Positions 17,887 through 26,254 of a stretch of DNA of 64,000 nucleotides are shown in pieces (the first letter of the stretch is position 1; each line of letters opens with the position of its first letter). This stretch comes from Bacillus sp. ISL-18 (lineage in GTDB: Bacteria > Bacillota > Bacilli > Bacillales > Cytobacillaceae), in contig NZ_JAGGQG010000009.1 in the NCBI RefSeq assembly GCF_018613415.1, positions 107,497 to 171,496 of the forward strand, given 5' to 3'. Both the position numbers and the translations under genes were made by a program. The notes under the pieces were generated by a model, which was given only the letters and a program-made list of their open reading frames with translations, was not told the DNA's origin and ran no database searches.

Positions 17887-18150
17887 ATGAAATATATTAT
17901 TTTAAAAACGAAAAATGGGAATGGAAAATATAGATATCGTATAGTGGATTCAATGGAGGCTTCTTCTTTGGAGGTCGCGCGTGATCTCTTATACAAGAAA
18001 TTTAGACGAGAAGTAAACAAAGAGGACGGAGAAACCTACATAATTATTCCTTACAACAAAAATATCAATCTGAAAGAAAAGGAAATTCCGTTGGAAGGTG
18101 TTCACTATGGAGTCCTGCAGTATCGGGAACCGGGGGATGGTCTGTATTAA
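17887..18150 (+). CDS. Small protein with MKYIILK N-terminus, unknown
   Basis: 87 residues from the ATG at 17887; AAAAGGAC lies 9-10 nt before it. A TTG one codon earlier is also possible. Basic, with a beta strand, a helix (SMEASSLEVARDLLYKKFRRE) and a second beta part (GETYIIIPYNK). It is divergent from the formate dehydrogenase operon and ends before a terminator. No family recognised. Confidence 0.65.
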   Translation: MKYIILKTKNGNGKYRYRIVDSMEASSLEVARDLLYKKFRREVNKEDGETYIIIPYNKNINLKEKEIPLEGVHYGVLQYREPGDGLY

Positions 18151-18183
18151 AAGAATTCATCAAAGAAGTTAAGTCATTTGCTA

Positions 18184-18226
18184 AAAAAAGCAATGCCAGT
18201 TGAACTCATTGGCACTGCTTTTTTTA
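18184..18226. terminator. Bidirectional terminator
   Basis: AGCAATGCCA pairs with TGGCACTGCT (one mismatch), with A/T runs on both sides (AAAAAAA and TTTTTTT). It serves the 87-residue gene and the convergent protease gene. Confidence 0.8.
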
Positions 18227-18242
18227 GGGTAAAACAAAGAAA

Positions 18243-19217
18243 CTAGTTTTCCACTAAAACTTGAGACACCGCTGCTTTAACCTGATTACTAAATACTTCC
18301 TTTAAATAATCAGCGGTCGTGAGAAATAGCAGCCCATTTCCTTCTAACTTAGGTGAATCACCGAGAGGAACCGTTCTTTTGATTAATTGCGCATAAAGTT
18401 CAGTCACGGTTAACTCTCTCTCAAAGGATTCGGTCGCAATCGCTTTGATAAGAGCAAGTGCACCAGAGACATGCGGAGTGGCCATAGACGTTCCACTGAG
18501 CTTCGCATATTTTCCATCCAGATAAGTGGACAGAATCATTTCGCCAGGAGCGACAAGATCGACTTCATTATTGGAATTACTAAAATCAGAAATTCGTCGG
18601 TCCAGGTTGATGGCTCCCACACTGATTACTTCATTGTATGATCCAGGATAATCAAATTCATTGGTAGCATCCTGGCCATCGCCTTCATTGCCGGCTGCAC
18701 ATACGACAAGAATATGATTCTCGACAGCTTTTTGAATGGCTTCATGTAACGCAGGAACATCTTCGGGACCGCCTAGACTCATAGAAATAATATCAACCTT
18801 TTGGTCAATCGCATAATAGATTCCATTAATAATCCATTCGTATTGACCCGATCCGTTTTTATCAAGGACTTTGACAATTAATAGATTTGCTTCTGGAGCC
18901 ACACCGACAACCCCTTGTTGATTTTCTGTTGCTGCGATTGTGCCAGCTACATGGGTCCCGTGACCATTATAATCCCGATAAACCTCTTCGTTTCCATTAT
19001 CATCATTCGTGAAATTCCGGCCGCCGATAATCCGTTCCCTCAAGTCAGGATGAGTGACATCACAGCCTGTATCGAGGATCGCAACGGTCATGCCCTTTCC
19101 TTTAGTTTGTTCCCAGACTTTTGGGGCCTGAATCATTTCGATTCCCTTTGGCACCTCGGTTACTTCTTCTACCTCAGCAATCAATCGGTAAGGAATTAAG
19201 CGTACTTTTCGTTCCAT
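18243..19217 (-). CDS. isp: Intracellular subtilisin-family serine protease (ISP)
   Basis: 324 residues from the ATG at 19217, which has CAGGAGGGG 6 nt upstream; the longer frame to 19250 has none. The catalytic triad is complete: Asp49 in AILDTGCD, His86 in NGHGTHVAGT, and Ser in LSGTSMATPHVSG, with oxyanion Asn in CAAGNEGDG. There is no signal peptide, and the short propeptide with LIPYRL, the inhibitory LIPY motif of intracellular subtilisins, shows a cytosolic enzyme cleaved late in growth. Known ISPs degrade cell proteins in stationary phase and sporulation. Monocistronic. Confidence 0.95.
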   Translation of the reverse strand: MERKVRLIPYRLIAEVEEVTEVPKGIEMIQAPKVWEQTKGKGMTVAILDTGCDVTHPDLRERIIGGRNFTNDDNGNEEVYRDYNGHGTHVAGTIAATENQQGVVGVAPEANLLIVKVLDKNGSGQYEWIINGIYYAIDQKVDIISMSLGGPEDVPALHEAIQKAVENHILVVCAAGNEGDGQDATNEFDYPGSYNEVISVGAINLDRRISDFSNSNNEVDLVAPGEMILSTYLDGKYAKLSGTSMATPHVSGALALIKAIATESFERELTVTELYAQLIKRTVPLGDSPKLEGNGLLFLTTADYLKEVFSNQVKAAVSQVLVEN

Positions 19218-19250
19218 TTTATCCCCTCCTGGTAGTTTCATTGAAGTCAT

Positions 19251-19587
19251 TCTATGATGATACTAATAGTGTAACCCTTCTGATTCTCTTAAAACAGATT
19301 CTTTTTACGTACATTTGTTCTCGTTCTTTTTTCCTGGTTTTTTTGATAGAAACATATCATACCGGCAATGGAGAATAATATTTTTCTACAATTAGCAGCA
19401 GCCTGCTTTGATTTACCGTCTTAATTTGCAAGAAAAAGGAGTATTTTTTCTATTCTTTATAAAATATGGAGATTCATGTAGATAAGTTTTATAACGTGTG
19501 GGCAGGAAAAAATCATCTCTATACAAAATATTAAAAACAAGACAAAACCGATGTGTCTTACGAATAAGTTGAAAGGTGGTATGATCC
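19251..19587. other. Divergent promoter region
   Basis: AT-rich region between the protease gene and the 60-residue gene. No repeat, palindrome or further frame that I can support. Confidence 0.5.
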
Positions 19588-19770
19588 TTGAATGAACTAA
19601 CCCTACAACAACTCGTCGAAGGTCTTCCAAAGTCGTTATTGAATGCATCAGATCGGGATTTGGAAGGATTTCAAAAAATCATCGAAGAAACGATAAAATT
19701 AAGAGAAGGTCATCGAAACTTGCAAAAGATGGTGAAAAACTTCTCACTCTCTACGATTCAGCGAACGTAA
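19588..19770 (+). CDS. Small helical protein, unknown
   Basis: 60 residues starting at TTG, with AAAGGTGG 9 nt upstream. Sequence LTLQQLVEGLPKSLLNASDR followed by a charged helix (LEGFQKIIEETIKLREGHRN). No family recognised. It ends in a terminator within 25 bp, which supports a real gene. Confidence 0.6.
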   Translation: MNELTLQQLVEGLPKSLLNASDRDLEGFQKIIEETIKLREGHRNLQKMVKNFSLSTIQRT

Positions 19771-19792
19771 AACTGAATCCATAAAAACAATT

Positions 19793-19820
19793 TGGAAGGT
19801 GAAAGTACCTTCTTTTTTTC
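19793..19820 (+). terminator. Terminator after the 60-residue gene
   Basis: Stem GAAGGT/ACCTTC with a 6-nt loop followed by eight T. Confidence 0.75.
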
Positions 19821-19877
19821 GTCATCAAGTTTTAAGAAAGTTACCAGGATAAACATTTACAATACCCAGAAGAAGAA

Positions 19878-19911
19878 AATCAGCCAGATTACCACTGTGA
19901 TCTGGCTGATT
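19878..19911 (-). terminator. Terminator after the glycine-zipper gene
   Basis: Stem AATCAGCCAGAT/ATCTGGCTGATT, 14 bp beyond the stop of the gene at 19925. The minus-strand tail is TTTTCTTC. Confidence 0.7.
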
Positions 19912-19924
19912 TATTATAAAAACA

Positions 19925-20254
19925 CTATTGGTTCATAGAACCGCTGTTATTGGTGGCATTTCGGTTTTTAGCAGCATTGTTATTCCCGCCAGCTTCCTCG
20001 CCGATTTGGTTTCCAAGTGCACCGCCTGCAAGTCCACCTGCAACCGTACCGATTGGTCCCAAAATAGATCCAACCATAGCCCCTGCTGCACCGCCGCCCA
20101 CCGTACCTACCGCTTCACCAACGTCACTTCTGCCTTGGTTCGTTGCATTGTTACCAGCTTGGTTCGTAGCGTTGTTACCAGTTTGGTTCGTTGCATTGTT
20201 GCCAGCTTGGTTTGTGTTTCCACCATATTGATTGCGTTCGTTATTTTCAGTCAT
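19925..20254 (-). CDS. Glycine-zipper protein with GNNATNQ repeats
   Basis: 109 residues. The N-terminal third is made of repeats of NNATNQ(A/T)G (21-bp DNA repeats, three to four copies). The middle (about 50-88) is a glycine zipper, GGGAAGAMVGSILGPIGTVA then GGLAGGALGNQIGEEAGG, a form that inserts in or packs against membranes. The tail is again Asn-rich. No signal peptide. Similar short Gly/Asn proteins occur in Bacillus spores and envelopes, but the role is not established. ATG preceded by AAGGGAG. Confidence 0.75.
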   Translation of the reverse strand: MTENNERNQYGGNTNQAGNNATNQTGNNATNQAGNNATNQGRSDVGEAVGTVGGGAAGAMVGSILGPIGTVAGGLAGGALGNQIGEEAGGNNNAAKNRNATNNSGSMNQ

Positions 20255-20488
20255 CTATTTTCACTCCCTTGTTGTATAGGAATGAGCTAACTCAAGTTTG
20301 CACCATTCCCATAACATATTTTGTCCAACCTAATCAGTATTACCCAATTATCATAGATTTCCTAAAATCCCCATACAATTGTGTCGTAATATTTTGTTGG
20401 ATAGGTGGAAAATCTAATCCATAATTGGCTGAAAAGCATACTCATTTAATGAATATAGAGCCTAATGTCTAGCACCAACTTCAAATTA

Positions 20489-21298
20489 CTACTTGATCTT
20501 TTCACATTTTTCTAAGATATTTTCCGTCTGTTCGATTAAAGAAAACGTTTCATTCCAAGAGTTTTCCGTGTTGATATCCTGAGAATGAGCCAGATTGTTC
20601 CGAAGTTCTTCCAGTTTTTTAAAAAACTGTTTCCCTTTCGTCTTGTTCTCAATTCCCAACCGTTCTCTCAATGAATCCTTATTTAGGACGATGTCTCTTT
20701 TATCGCAGATCTGCAAGCAATCACTTAATTGAATCGCCTCATTCTTGGATTTTCGAAGAGCATAGAGATCTTCCGCAAATTTAATCCGATTAGCATTTAA
20801 ATATTGTTTCCAGGTATCATTAGGAAAATAATCATTTATAATCCGATATAAATGCATCTCCAATAAGGAAATTAATCCAAAAAGCAGCATCCGAATCGGC
20901 TGCTTTTGTAGGTCCGCCAAGGTGACCACTTTTGTGATCCGATTCCCTTCGAGGATAAAAATTCGGTCCGTTTCTTTGAAAATAAACAGCGTCTGTAAAA
21001 GGGATGTGGATTCCGATACAAGCTCAGTCGGACTAAACCTACGATAGGATTCTTTACAGGTTCCTTCATGCAGCTCCTCTCTTACCACATAACCAATGAC
21101 AATTCCGTTCTCCTCTACACCCAAAATATCATAGTCCTTCGTTACCATCATGTGTTTAATAGCATTAGCATCATCATATAGCCCACACGTATCTAAATGT
21201 TCCGCAATACTATTAACAGTGATGTTTTGTTCATATAAGGAACGAAGATTTTGATACGAACTGACTTTATCGCGCTGCTGTGCTGGTTTAACTGTCAT
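20489..21298 (-). CDS. CBS-like domain protein with C-terminal HEPN-like domain
   Basis: 269 residues from the ATG at 21298 (MTVKPAQQ), with GGAGGGGA 6 nt upstream; the frame runs further to 21442 but without a site. Residues about 40-150 look like a CBS pair: short strands such as YDILGVEENGIVIGYVVREE and DRIFILEGNRITKVVTLADL, the form that binds adenine nucleotides. The C-terminal 100 residues are helical and end with ELRNNLAHSQD; R233 and H238 fit the Rx4H motif of HEPN ribonucleases and of HEPN-like folds. If right, this would be a nucleotide-sensing HEPN protein. The divergent neighbour is an amine oxidase. Confidence 0.6.
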   Translation of the reverse strand: MTVKPAQQRDKVSSYQNLRSLYEQNITVNSIAEHLDTCGLYDDANAIKHMMVTKDYDILGVEENGIVIGYVVREELHEGTCKESYRRFSPTELVSESTSLLQTLFIFKETDRIFILEGNRITKVVTLADLQKQPIRMLLFGLISLLEMHLYRIINDYFPNDTWKQYLNANRIKFAEDLYALRKSKNEAIQLSDCLQICDKRDIVLNKDSLRERLGIENKTKGKQFFKKLEELRNNLAHSQDINTENSWNETFSLIEQTENILEKCEKIK

Positions 21299-21512
21299 AC
21301 TAATCCCCTCCGAGAAATCTCCTTTTCCACAAAATCTTAAATTTATTATAACCATAATCCTAACAAGAAAATAGAGTAGTCCTACGGAAAGCATACTATC
21401 ACCCAGGACCTTCTGAAAATATACATCCCTAATCATGGCCAAAATCCCCTAAATACATAGGTGCATCTATAAGTGAATACAATGTATTAAATCATTCACA
21501 AGGGGGAATGGG

Positions 21513-22982
21513 ATGCCTGATCAATATAATCCGTTAACAACTCCACAAATGATCAGCATGATTAGAAACGGGCTGAATAAGTCAAAAGTACCTAAGAATA
21601 TTACAATAGTCGGAGCCGGAATAGCAGGACTGGTTGCCGCTTCCCTATTAAAAGATGCCGGTCACAATGTCCTCCTCTTGGAAGCCAGTGACAATGTAGG
21701 CGGCCGCATCTATACCATCCGTTCCCCATTTCATAACGGGCTGTATATGAACGCGGGACCGATGCGTATACCAGAATCACATGATCTAACCTTCGAGTAT
21801 TGTAAGAAATTCGGGTTAAATTTAAACGTGTTTATTAACCGAACGGATGTCGATATTCTTTATGTCAACGGAATCAAAACACGACTGAACATTTTTGAAC
21901 GTTATCCAGATATACTTAACTTTCCGGTAGACCCTAACGAAAAAGGGAAAAGCGCCGAAGACCTGTTAAATTTAGCGTTACAGCCCATTGTTGATTTTAT
22001 TAACAAAAATCCTCAAAAAAATTGGCGCTTTATTGAAAAAGAATTTAGTGATTACACTCTTGGCTCGTTCTTAAAATTTTATCATTACCAATATGGAACG
22101 ACATTTTCTGATGGCGCGGTTGATATGATTGGAGTGCTCCTTGATTATGAAGCCTATATGGGAATGTCCTTTCTTGAAGTTCTGCGAGAAGCCTCGCAAT
22201 TCCGAACAACTCGTTACTATGAGATCACAGGTGGAATGGATTTGCTTCCGAAAGCCTTTCTGCCGCAATTAAAGGATGTCATTCGATTGAATCAAAGGAT
22301 GACCAAAATTAGCCAACATCCCACTAGTGTATCGATCCATTCCTTCCATCCGAAAACGTACGCTCCTTCCACTATCACCAGTGATCTTGCCATCATCACC
22401 ATTCCCTTTTCCGTACTTAGATTTGTTAAAGTAGAGCCCTACCATTCTTTTTCCTACTATAAACGGCGAGCGATTCGTGAATTGAACTATATGGCCGCAA
22501 CCAAAATCGGAATAGAATTTAAAAGCAGATTTTGGGAACGGTTCAATCAACGTGGAGGAAAGTCGATAACGGACTTACCGATCCGCTTCACCTATTACCC
22601 GAGTCAGGGGATTGGGACAAGTGGACCTGCTGTTGTGGTGGCCAGTTATACATGGGCTGATGAGGCTTTGACATGGGATGGTTTATCAGACGAAGACCGC
22701 ATTCAATACGCTTTACAGAACTTAGCTGAGATTTATGGAGACCAAGTTTATTCTGAGTATATCGTTGGTACTTCCTTTAGCTGGGTCGATAATCCCTACT
22801 CGACTGGAGCGTTAGCCACTTTCGAACCGGGTCAGGAAAATGAACTGTTTCCTTATATAACCAGACCAGAAGGAAGAGTCCACTTTGCAGGTGAACATAC
22901 GACCATTACTCACGGGTGGATGCAAGGGGCAATTGAATCGGGAATCCGAGTAGCTAATGAAGTGAATGATCTGCCAAACTAA
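21513..22982 (+). CDS. Flavin-containing amine oxidase (L-amino acid / monoamine oxidase family)
   Basis: 489 residues. FAD-binding Rossmann motif NITIVGAGIAGLVAASLLKD near residue 30, then LLEASDNVGGRIYTIRS, the GG doublet of the family, and MNAGPMRIPESH. The C-terminal FAD motif is VHFAGEHTTITHGWMQGAIESG. It would oxidise a primary amine or amino acid to an imine, giving hydrogen peroxide and ammonia. No signal peptide is seen. AAGGGGGAATGGG precedes the ATG. It is transcribed divergently from the CBS/HEPN-like gene. Substrate unknown. Confidence 0.9.
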   Translation: MPDQYNPLTTPQMISMIRNGLNKSKVPKNITIVGAGIAGLVAASLLKDAGHNVLLLEASDNVGGRIYTIRSPFHNGLYMNAGPMRIPESHDLTFEYCKKFGLNLNVFINRTDVDILYVNGIKTRLNIFERYPDILNFPVDPNEKGKSAEDLLNLALQPIVDFINKNPQKNWRFIEKEFSDYTLGSFLKFYHYQYGTTFSDGAVDMIGVLLDYEAYMGMSFLEVLREASQFRTTRYYEITGGMDLLPKAFLPQLKDVIRLNQRMTKISQHPTSVSIHSFHPKTYAPSTITSDLAIITIPFSVLRFVKVEPYHSFSYYKRRAIRELNYMAATKIGIEFKSRFWERFNQRGGKSITDLPIRFTYYPSQGIGTSGPAVVVASYTWADEALTWDGLSDEDRIQYALQNLAEIYGDQVYSEYIVGTSFSWVDNPYSTGALATFEPGQENELFPYITRPEGRVHFAGEHTTITHGWMQGAIESGIRVANEVNDLPN

Positions 22983-23101
22983 TCACCGATAGGAAGGGTT
23001 GCTTGAGATACGAGCAACCTTTTAGTCTTTTCAACGGGCATCGATCCTCCTTCGTTAAAAACTTGAAATATAAACCCAGCTAACACATACTTTCTAAAGT
23101 T

Positions 23102-23116
23102 TTGAAAACGTTCACA
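23102..23116 (+). promoter_or_regulatory. cre-like site 1
   Basis: TTGAAAACGTTCACA fits WTGNAANCGNWNNCW at all fixed positions. It lies 71 bp upstream of the 57-residue gene at 23187. Confidence 0.55.
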
Positions 23117-23124
23117 AATAATAG

Positions 23125-23140
23125 TGGTAATCGCTTACAA
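23125..23140 (-). promoter_or_regulatory. cre-like site 2 (reverse orientation)
   Basis: Minus-strand TTGTAAGCGATTACCA matches the cre consensus except one end position. Its core TTGTAAGCGATTAC is the same as in the site at 728-743. Centre-to-centre distance to site 1 is about 23 bp. Confidence 0.5.
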
Positions 23141-23186
23141 AATCCTATATAATTATATTAAAATTACAACTTGAGAGGTGAACAGG

Positions 23187-23360
23187 ATGAAAGAATATAT
23201 TTTTCTACTAGAAGAACCAGTCGGGTCTAGAGAAATTAAAATATTAGCATCAGGAATGTTGGAAGCTTTTAAAAAAGCAAAAGAATTTCGAAAAAACATT
23301 GTCCAAGATGCCAAAAGTAATGTCGAAATGATGTTAAAAGGTGTTAGATATACGGATTAA
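23187..23360 (+). CDS. Small protein under two cre-like sites, unknown
   Basis: 57 residues from the ATG at 23187, GAGAGGTG 8 nt upstream. Short beta start (MKEYIFLLEEPVG, REIKILAS) followed by a lysine-rich helix (MLEAFKKAKEFRKN). The MKEYI start, a helix beginning SGMLEAF and similar size recall the protein at 17887 (MKYII, SMEASSL), so the two may be distant relatives; this is weak. Its promoter region carries two cre-like boxes, which suggests control by CcpA or a LacI-type protein. Confidence 0.6.
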   Translation: MKEYIFLLEEPVGSREIKILASGMLEAFKKAKEFRKNIVQDAKSNVEMMLKGVRYTD

Positions 23361-23431
23361 CCTTTAATAAAATAATAAAGAAAGGAAACATCCTACCTTT
23401 ATGTTCTTATTAAGATTAATAGTAGACAAAT

Positions 23432-23475
23432 AAAGGAGAACACATTCACCAATTGATGAAATGTGTTCTCCTTTT
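23432..23475. terminator. Bidirectional terminator
   Basis: AAAGGAGAACACATTC pairs with GAAATGTGTTCTCCTTT, followed by TTTTTATTT. It lies between the 57-residue gene and the end of the convergent exporter gene. Confidence 0.88.
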
Positions 23476-23478
23476 TAT

Positions 23479-24726
23479 TTATATCTTAGAGACGGTTTTC
23501 TTTAATGCACACTGGTCCTTGGAGAGCTGCATTTTCAGCGAAGCTCTTCTTACTAATCCATAATAGCAAAGGATCGCCAGAAAACTCGCAGCAAAGATGA
23601 TCACGCCCATAGGAACACCTGTAAACGCCCCTGCAATGCCCACAAGTGGGGCCGCTAATGAGCCCAGAACAAATGGCAATAATCCTAATAAGGCAGAAGC
23701 ACTGCCGGCTATATGTCCTTGCGTTTCAATCGCTAAAGCAAACGATGTGGTACCAATAATACTGATCGAACCAATAAAAAAGAAAATGGGAATCGCGACA
23801 GCCAGAAGCGGAGCTTTTAATAGCAGGGCGATTAGTAACCAAGCCCCGGCTAGATTAGAGAGGGCTAAGCCAATCTTTAAGAACGTCCGCTCCGAAATAA
23901 TGTCGGCTAAGCGGCCGACCAGCTGGCTCCCAATAATTAACGCTACCCCATTTGTCCCGAATAATAAACTAAATTGCTGTGGAGTTACTCCATAAATATT
24001 CTGATAGACAAATGGAATTCCAGATACATAGGCAAAGATGCCTGCCGTTGTAAAACCTTGTATGAGTGCGTACCCCATGAATGTTCGATCCTTAAATAAA
24101 GAACCAAAATTCTTCATAATTTGTGGTAAATTACTTGGAACACGTTTTTCTTCAGGTAATGTTTCCTCTAATTTTAGTGAAACAACGAAGAGCAACACCG
24201 CGCCAATACAGGCCAAAACAACAAAAACGCCATGCCAATTGGAAAAAGCAAGGATCCCCCCTCCAGCAATCGGTGCCACGATCGGCCCGAGGTTCCCGAC
24301 TAACACCATCATCGTAAAGAACTTGGTCAGTTCCCTTCCGCTGAAAAGATCTCGAACAATCGCTCTCGAGATGACCAGTCCACCTGCTGCAGCAAAGCCT
24401 TGAACTAAACGCGCGATGATAAGGAAATAGATATTTGGTGCAAACGAGCATGTTACGGAAGCCAGTAAGTACAAGGTGATAAACAATAGCAAGGGTTTGC
24501 GGCGGCCTTTTACATCACTCAAAGGACCAATCACTAATTGCCCCAATCCCAATCCTAGTAAGCAGGATGTTAAACTAATCTGTACTAGTGATGCGGTTGT
24601 ATCAAAATCTTTTACAATCGTTGGAAAGGACGGTAAATACGTATCAATTGTAAAAGGTCCCAAAAGTCCAAGTGATCCTAAAAGTATCGCCAGCTGTATT
24701 CGTTTCTTTCCACTCGGTTTATTCAA
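23479..24726 (-). CDS. Bcr/CflA-family multidrug exporter (MFS)
   Basis: 415 residues, twelve transmembrane helices. The N-terminus (LGLLGPFTIDTYLPSFPTIV) and the loop QLVIGPLSDVKGRRKPLLLF are characteristic of the 12-TMS drug:proton antiporters of the Bcr/CflA group; the helix 4-5 region RLVQGFAAAGGLVISRAIVR also fits. It would export small toxic compounds using the proton gradient. It appears monocistronic, with a terminator shared with the convergent small gene. Its upstream region is long and contains no clear operator next to the gene. Confidence 0.9.
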   Translation of the reverse strand: MNKPSGKKRIQLAILLGSLGLLGPFTIDTYLPSFPTIVKDFDTTASLVQISLTSCLLGLGLGQLVIGPLSDVKGRRKPLLLFITLYLLASVTCSFAPNIYFLIIARLVQGFAAAGGLVISRAIVRDLFSGRELTKFFTMMVLVGNLGPIVAPIAGGGILAFSNWHGVFVVLACIGAVLLFVVSLKLEETLPEEKRVPSNLPQIMKNFGSLFKDRTFMGYALIQGFTTAGIFAYVSGIPFVYQNIYGVTPQQFSLLFGTNGVALIIGSQLVGRLADIISERTFLKIGLALSNLAGAWLLIALLLKAPLLAVAIPIFFFIGSISIIGTTSFALAIETQGHIAGSASALLGLLPFVLGSLAAPLVGIAGAFTGVPMGVIIFAASFLAILCYYGLVRRASLKMQLSKDQCALKKTVSKI

Positions 24727-25014
24727 TGTCCATCGCCTTTCTAAAATAAAATTTTCACATGGTGTATCTTTACGTTTCCTTCTCCCTGTTGCTTGAACAA
24801 AAAGGATGATTTATAGAATCCCCTCCTATATGTCTGTACCCAATTGTTCCCTAACGTAACGAAGAACTTTTCCGATTATTTCGACATCCTAAATAAAATA
24901 ATCTTAATTATAACCCGATTTTGCTCAGTGGTAAACAATTTAATTTATTTTAGTCTGCAAAAGACCATGAATATCTGAAAAAGGGGGAACACCTACAACT
25001 TGCAGTGTTTCACA

Positions 25015-25029
25015 TGTACATAATGTACA
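25015..25029. promoter_or_regulatory. Perfect 7-1-7 palindrome
   Basis: TGTACATAATGTACA is a perfect inverted repeat, the form of an operator for a TetR-like or PadR-like dimer. The nearest starts are 290 bp (exporter) and 345 bp (DoxX) away, so its target is unclear. Confidence 0.5.
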
Positions 25030-25321
25030 AAGACAAATTCTTGAAGTAGCTCAATTATATCATTGTACTAAACTTTATTAGTTGCTTTGACTTTATGTCC
25101 TCTTTTATTTACTGTAAATGCCTGCTTATTCCCTTATTTACATTAATTTAATATTGAGTAAACTATGGTTTAACAAGTAAAAGTTAGTATTTAAGTAGTT
25201 AAAGAATAGTAGGAAAAGTTATATTCTTATCTAAAACCACCTACTTATAATAGTAATATTTAACTAACCTATAAAAAGTATTTGGGACCTATTGCTTATT
25301 GATAAACGCAATAAAATAATT

Positions 25322-25340
25322 GATAATGATAATCAATATC
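25322..25340 (+). promoter_or_regulatory. Fur box upstream of doxX-like gene
   Basis: GATAATGATAATCAATATC matches the 19-bp Fur consensus GATAATGATAATCATTATC at 18 of 19 positions. It lies 34 bp upstream of the start codon. Confidence 0.85.
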
Positions 25341-25373
25341 AATGATAATAATAAACAATTTGGAGGTTTTATT

Positions 25374-25886
25374 ATGTTTATTCAATTTTTAAAAGAAAAT
25401 CGATTTGTAACGCTGCCACTTACTATACTTCGCTTCTATCTTGGATGGCAGTGGTTAAATGCTGGATGGGGAAAAATCTCTAGTGGAAAATTCGATGCAA
25501 GCGGCTTTATGGTTGGAGCAGTAAAAAATATGTCTGGTGAACATCCTGTTGTTCAACCTTGGTGGGGAAAATTTTTAAAAGAGATTGCATTACCCTACGT
25601 GGATCTTTTTAATGTAATAGTGCCATGGGGAGAATTTTTAGTTGGCCTGGGATTACTTTTGGGTATTTTTACTTCATTTTCTATACTAATGGGGCTTACA
25701 ATGAACTTTGCTTATATGTTATCAGGTACAACAAGTACAAATCCCCAGATGGTGTTACTGGGAATGTTTATTCTGTTGGCAGGAATAAATGCTGGAAAGA
25801 TTGGATTGGATCGTTGGTTTATACCACTCCTAGGAAAATTAATATACAAAAAATCTGAAAATGAACAAATTTCTCAAAGCGCGTAA
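25374..25886 (+). CDS. DoxX family membrane protein
   Basis: 170 residues from the ATG at 25374 (TTTGGAGG 8 nt upstream); the frame runs back to 25320 but that part overlaps the Fur box. Four transmembrane helices, with LPLTILRFYLGWQWLNAGWG and LPYVDLFNVIVPWGEFLVGL as in the DoxX family of quinone-linked or thiosulfate-oxidising membrane subunits. In Bacillus such proteins are linked to redox stress. The near-perfect Fur box makes induction under iron limitation likely. Monocistronic. Confidence 0.85.
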   Translation: MFIQFLKENRFVTLPLTILRFYLGWQWLNAGWGKISSGKFDASGFMVGAVKNMSGEHPVVQPWWGKFLKEIALPYVDLFNVIVPWGEFLVGLGLLLGIFTSFSILMGLTMNFAYMLSGTTSTNPQMVLLGMFILLAGINAGKIGLDRWFIPLLGKLIYKKSENEQISQSA

Positions 25887-25893
25887 TGAATAT

Positions 25894-25927
25894 AGCCCTT
25901 TTCATATTTAGATAAGGGCTTTTTTTC
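25894..25927 (+). terminator. Terminator after doxX-like gene
   Basis: AGCCCTT/AAGGGCT with a 13-nt loop, then seven T. Confidence 0.85.
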
Positions 25928-26254
25928 AAATAGGCAATTTTAGGTTTCTTAACTTTTTAACACTCTATTAAAATTATATTCAAAAAACATAGATGCCAAT
26001 AAATTTAGCATGGTCAGCCATAGTCCTTAAGACAAATTTAGAGTACTAAATGGCTTTTAGTCTAATACAGGGTTATGTACTCCAATTCCCAATAATTAAT
26101 AGAAGGATAGATTTTAAATTTAATTTTATTAGGACTCATTCACTTATCCCCCTTCCCATAAGGGGGATATACTATTCTGATTTTATTACTTCAGCATTTA
26201 ATAACTAGTTTTTAAAACTACTTAAATAATAATTCAAAAGATCAGGATATTCTT
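25928..26254. other. Intergenic region with a GC-rich stem
   Basis: AT-rich spacer between convergent genes. The only structure seen is TATCCCCCTTCCCATAAGGGGGATA at 26145-26169, a 10-bp perfect stem with a 5-nt loop and no T run on either strand. Confidence 0.6.

Larger units (their letters stand above)
24727..25373. other. Long AT-rich intergenic region
   Basis: 647 bp between the divergent exporter and DoxX genes without coding capacity that I can support. It holds a perfect palindrome at 25015-25029 and a Fur box at 25322-25340. The stretch 25080-25260 is very AT-rich. Confidence 0.6.
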
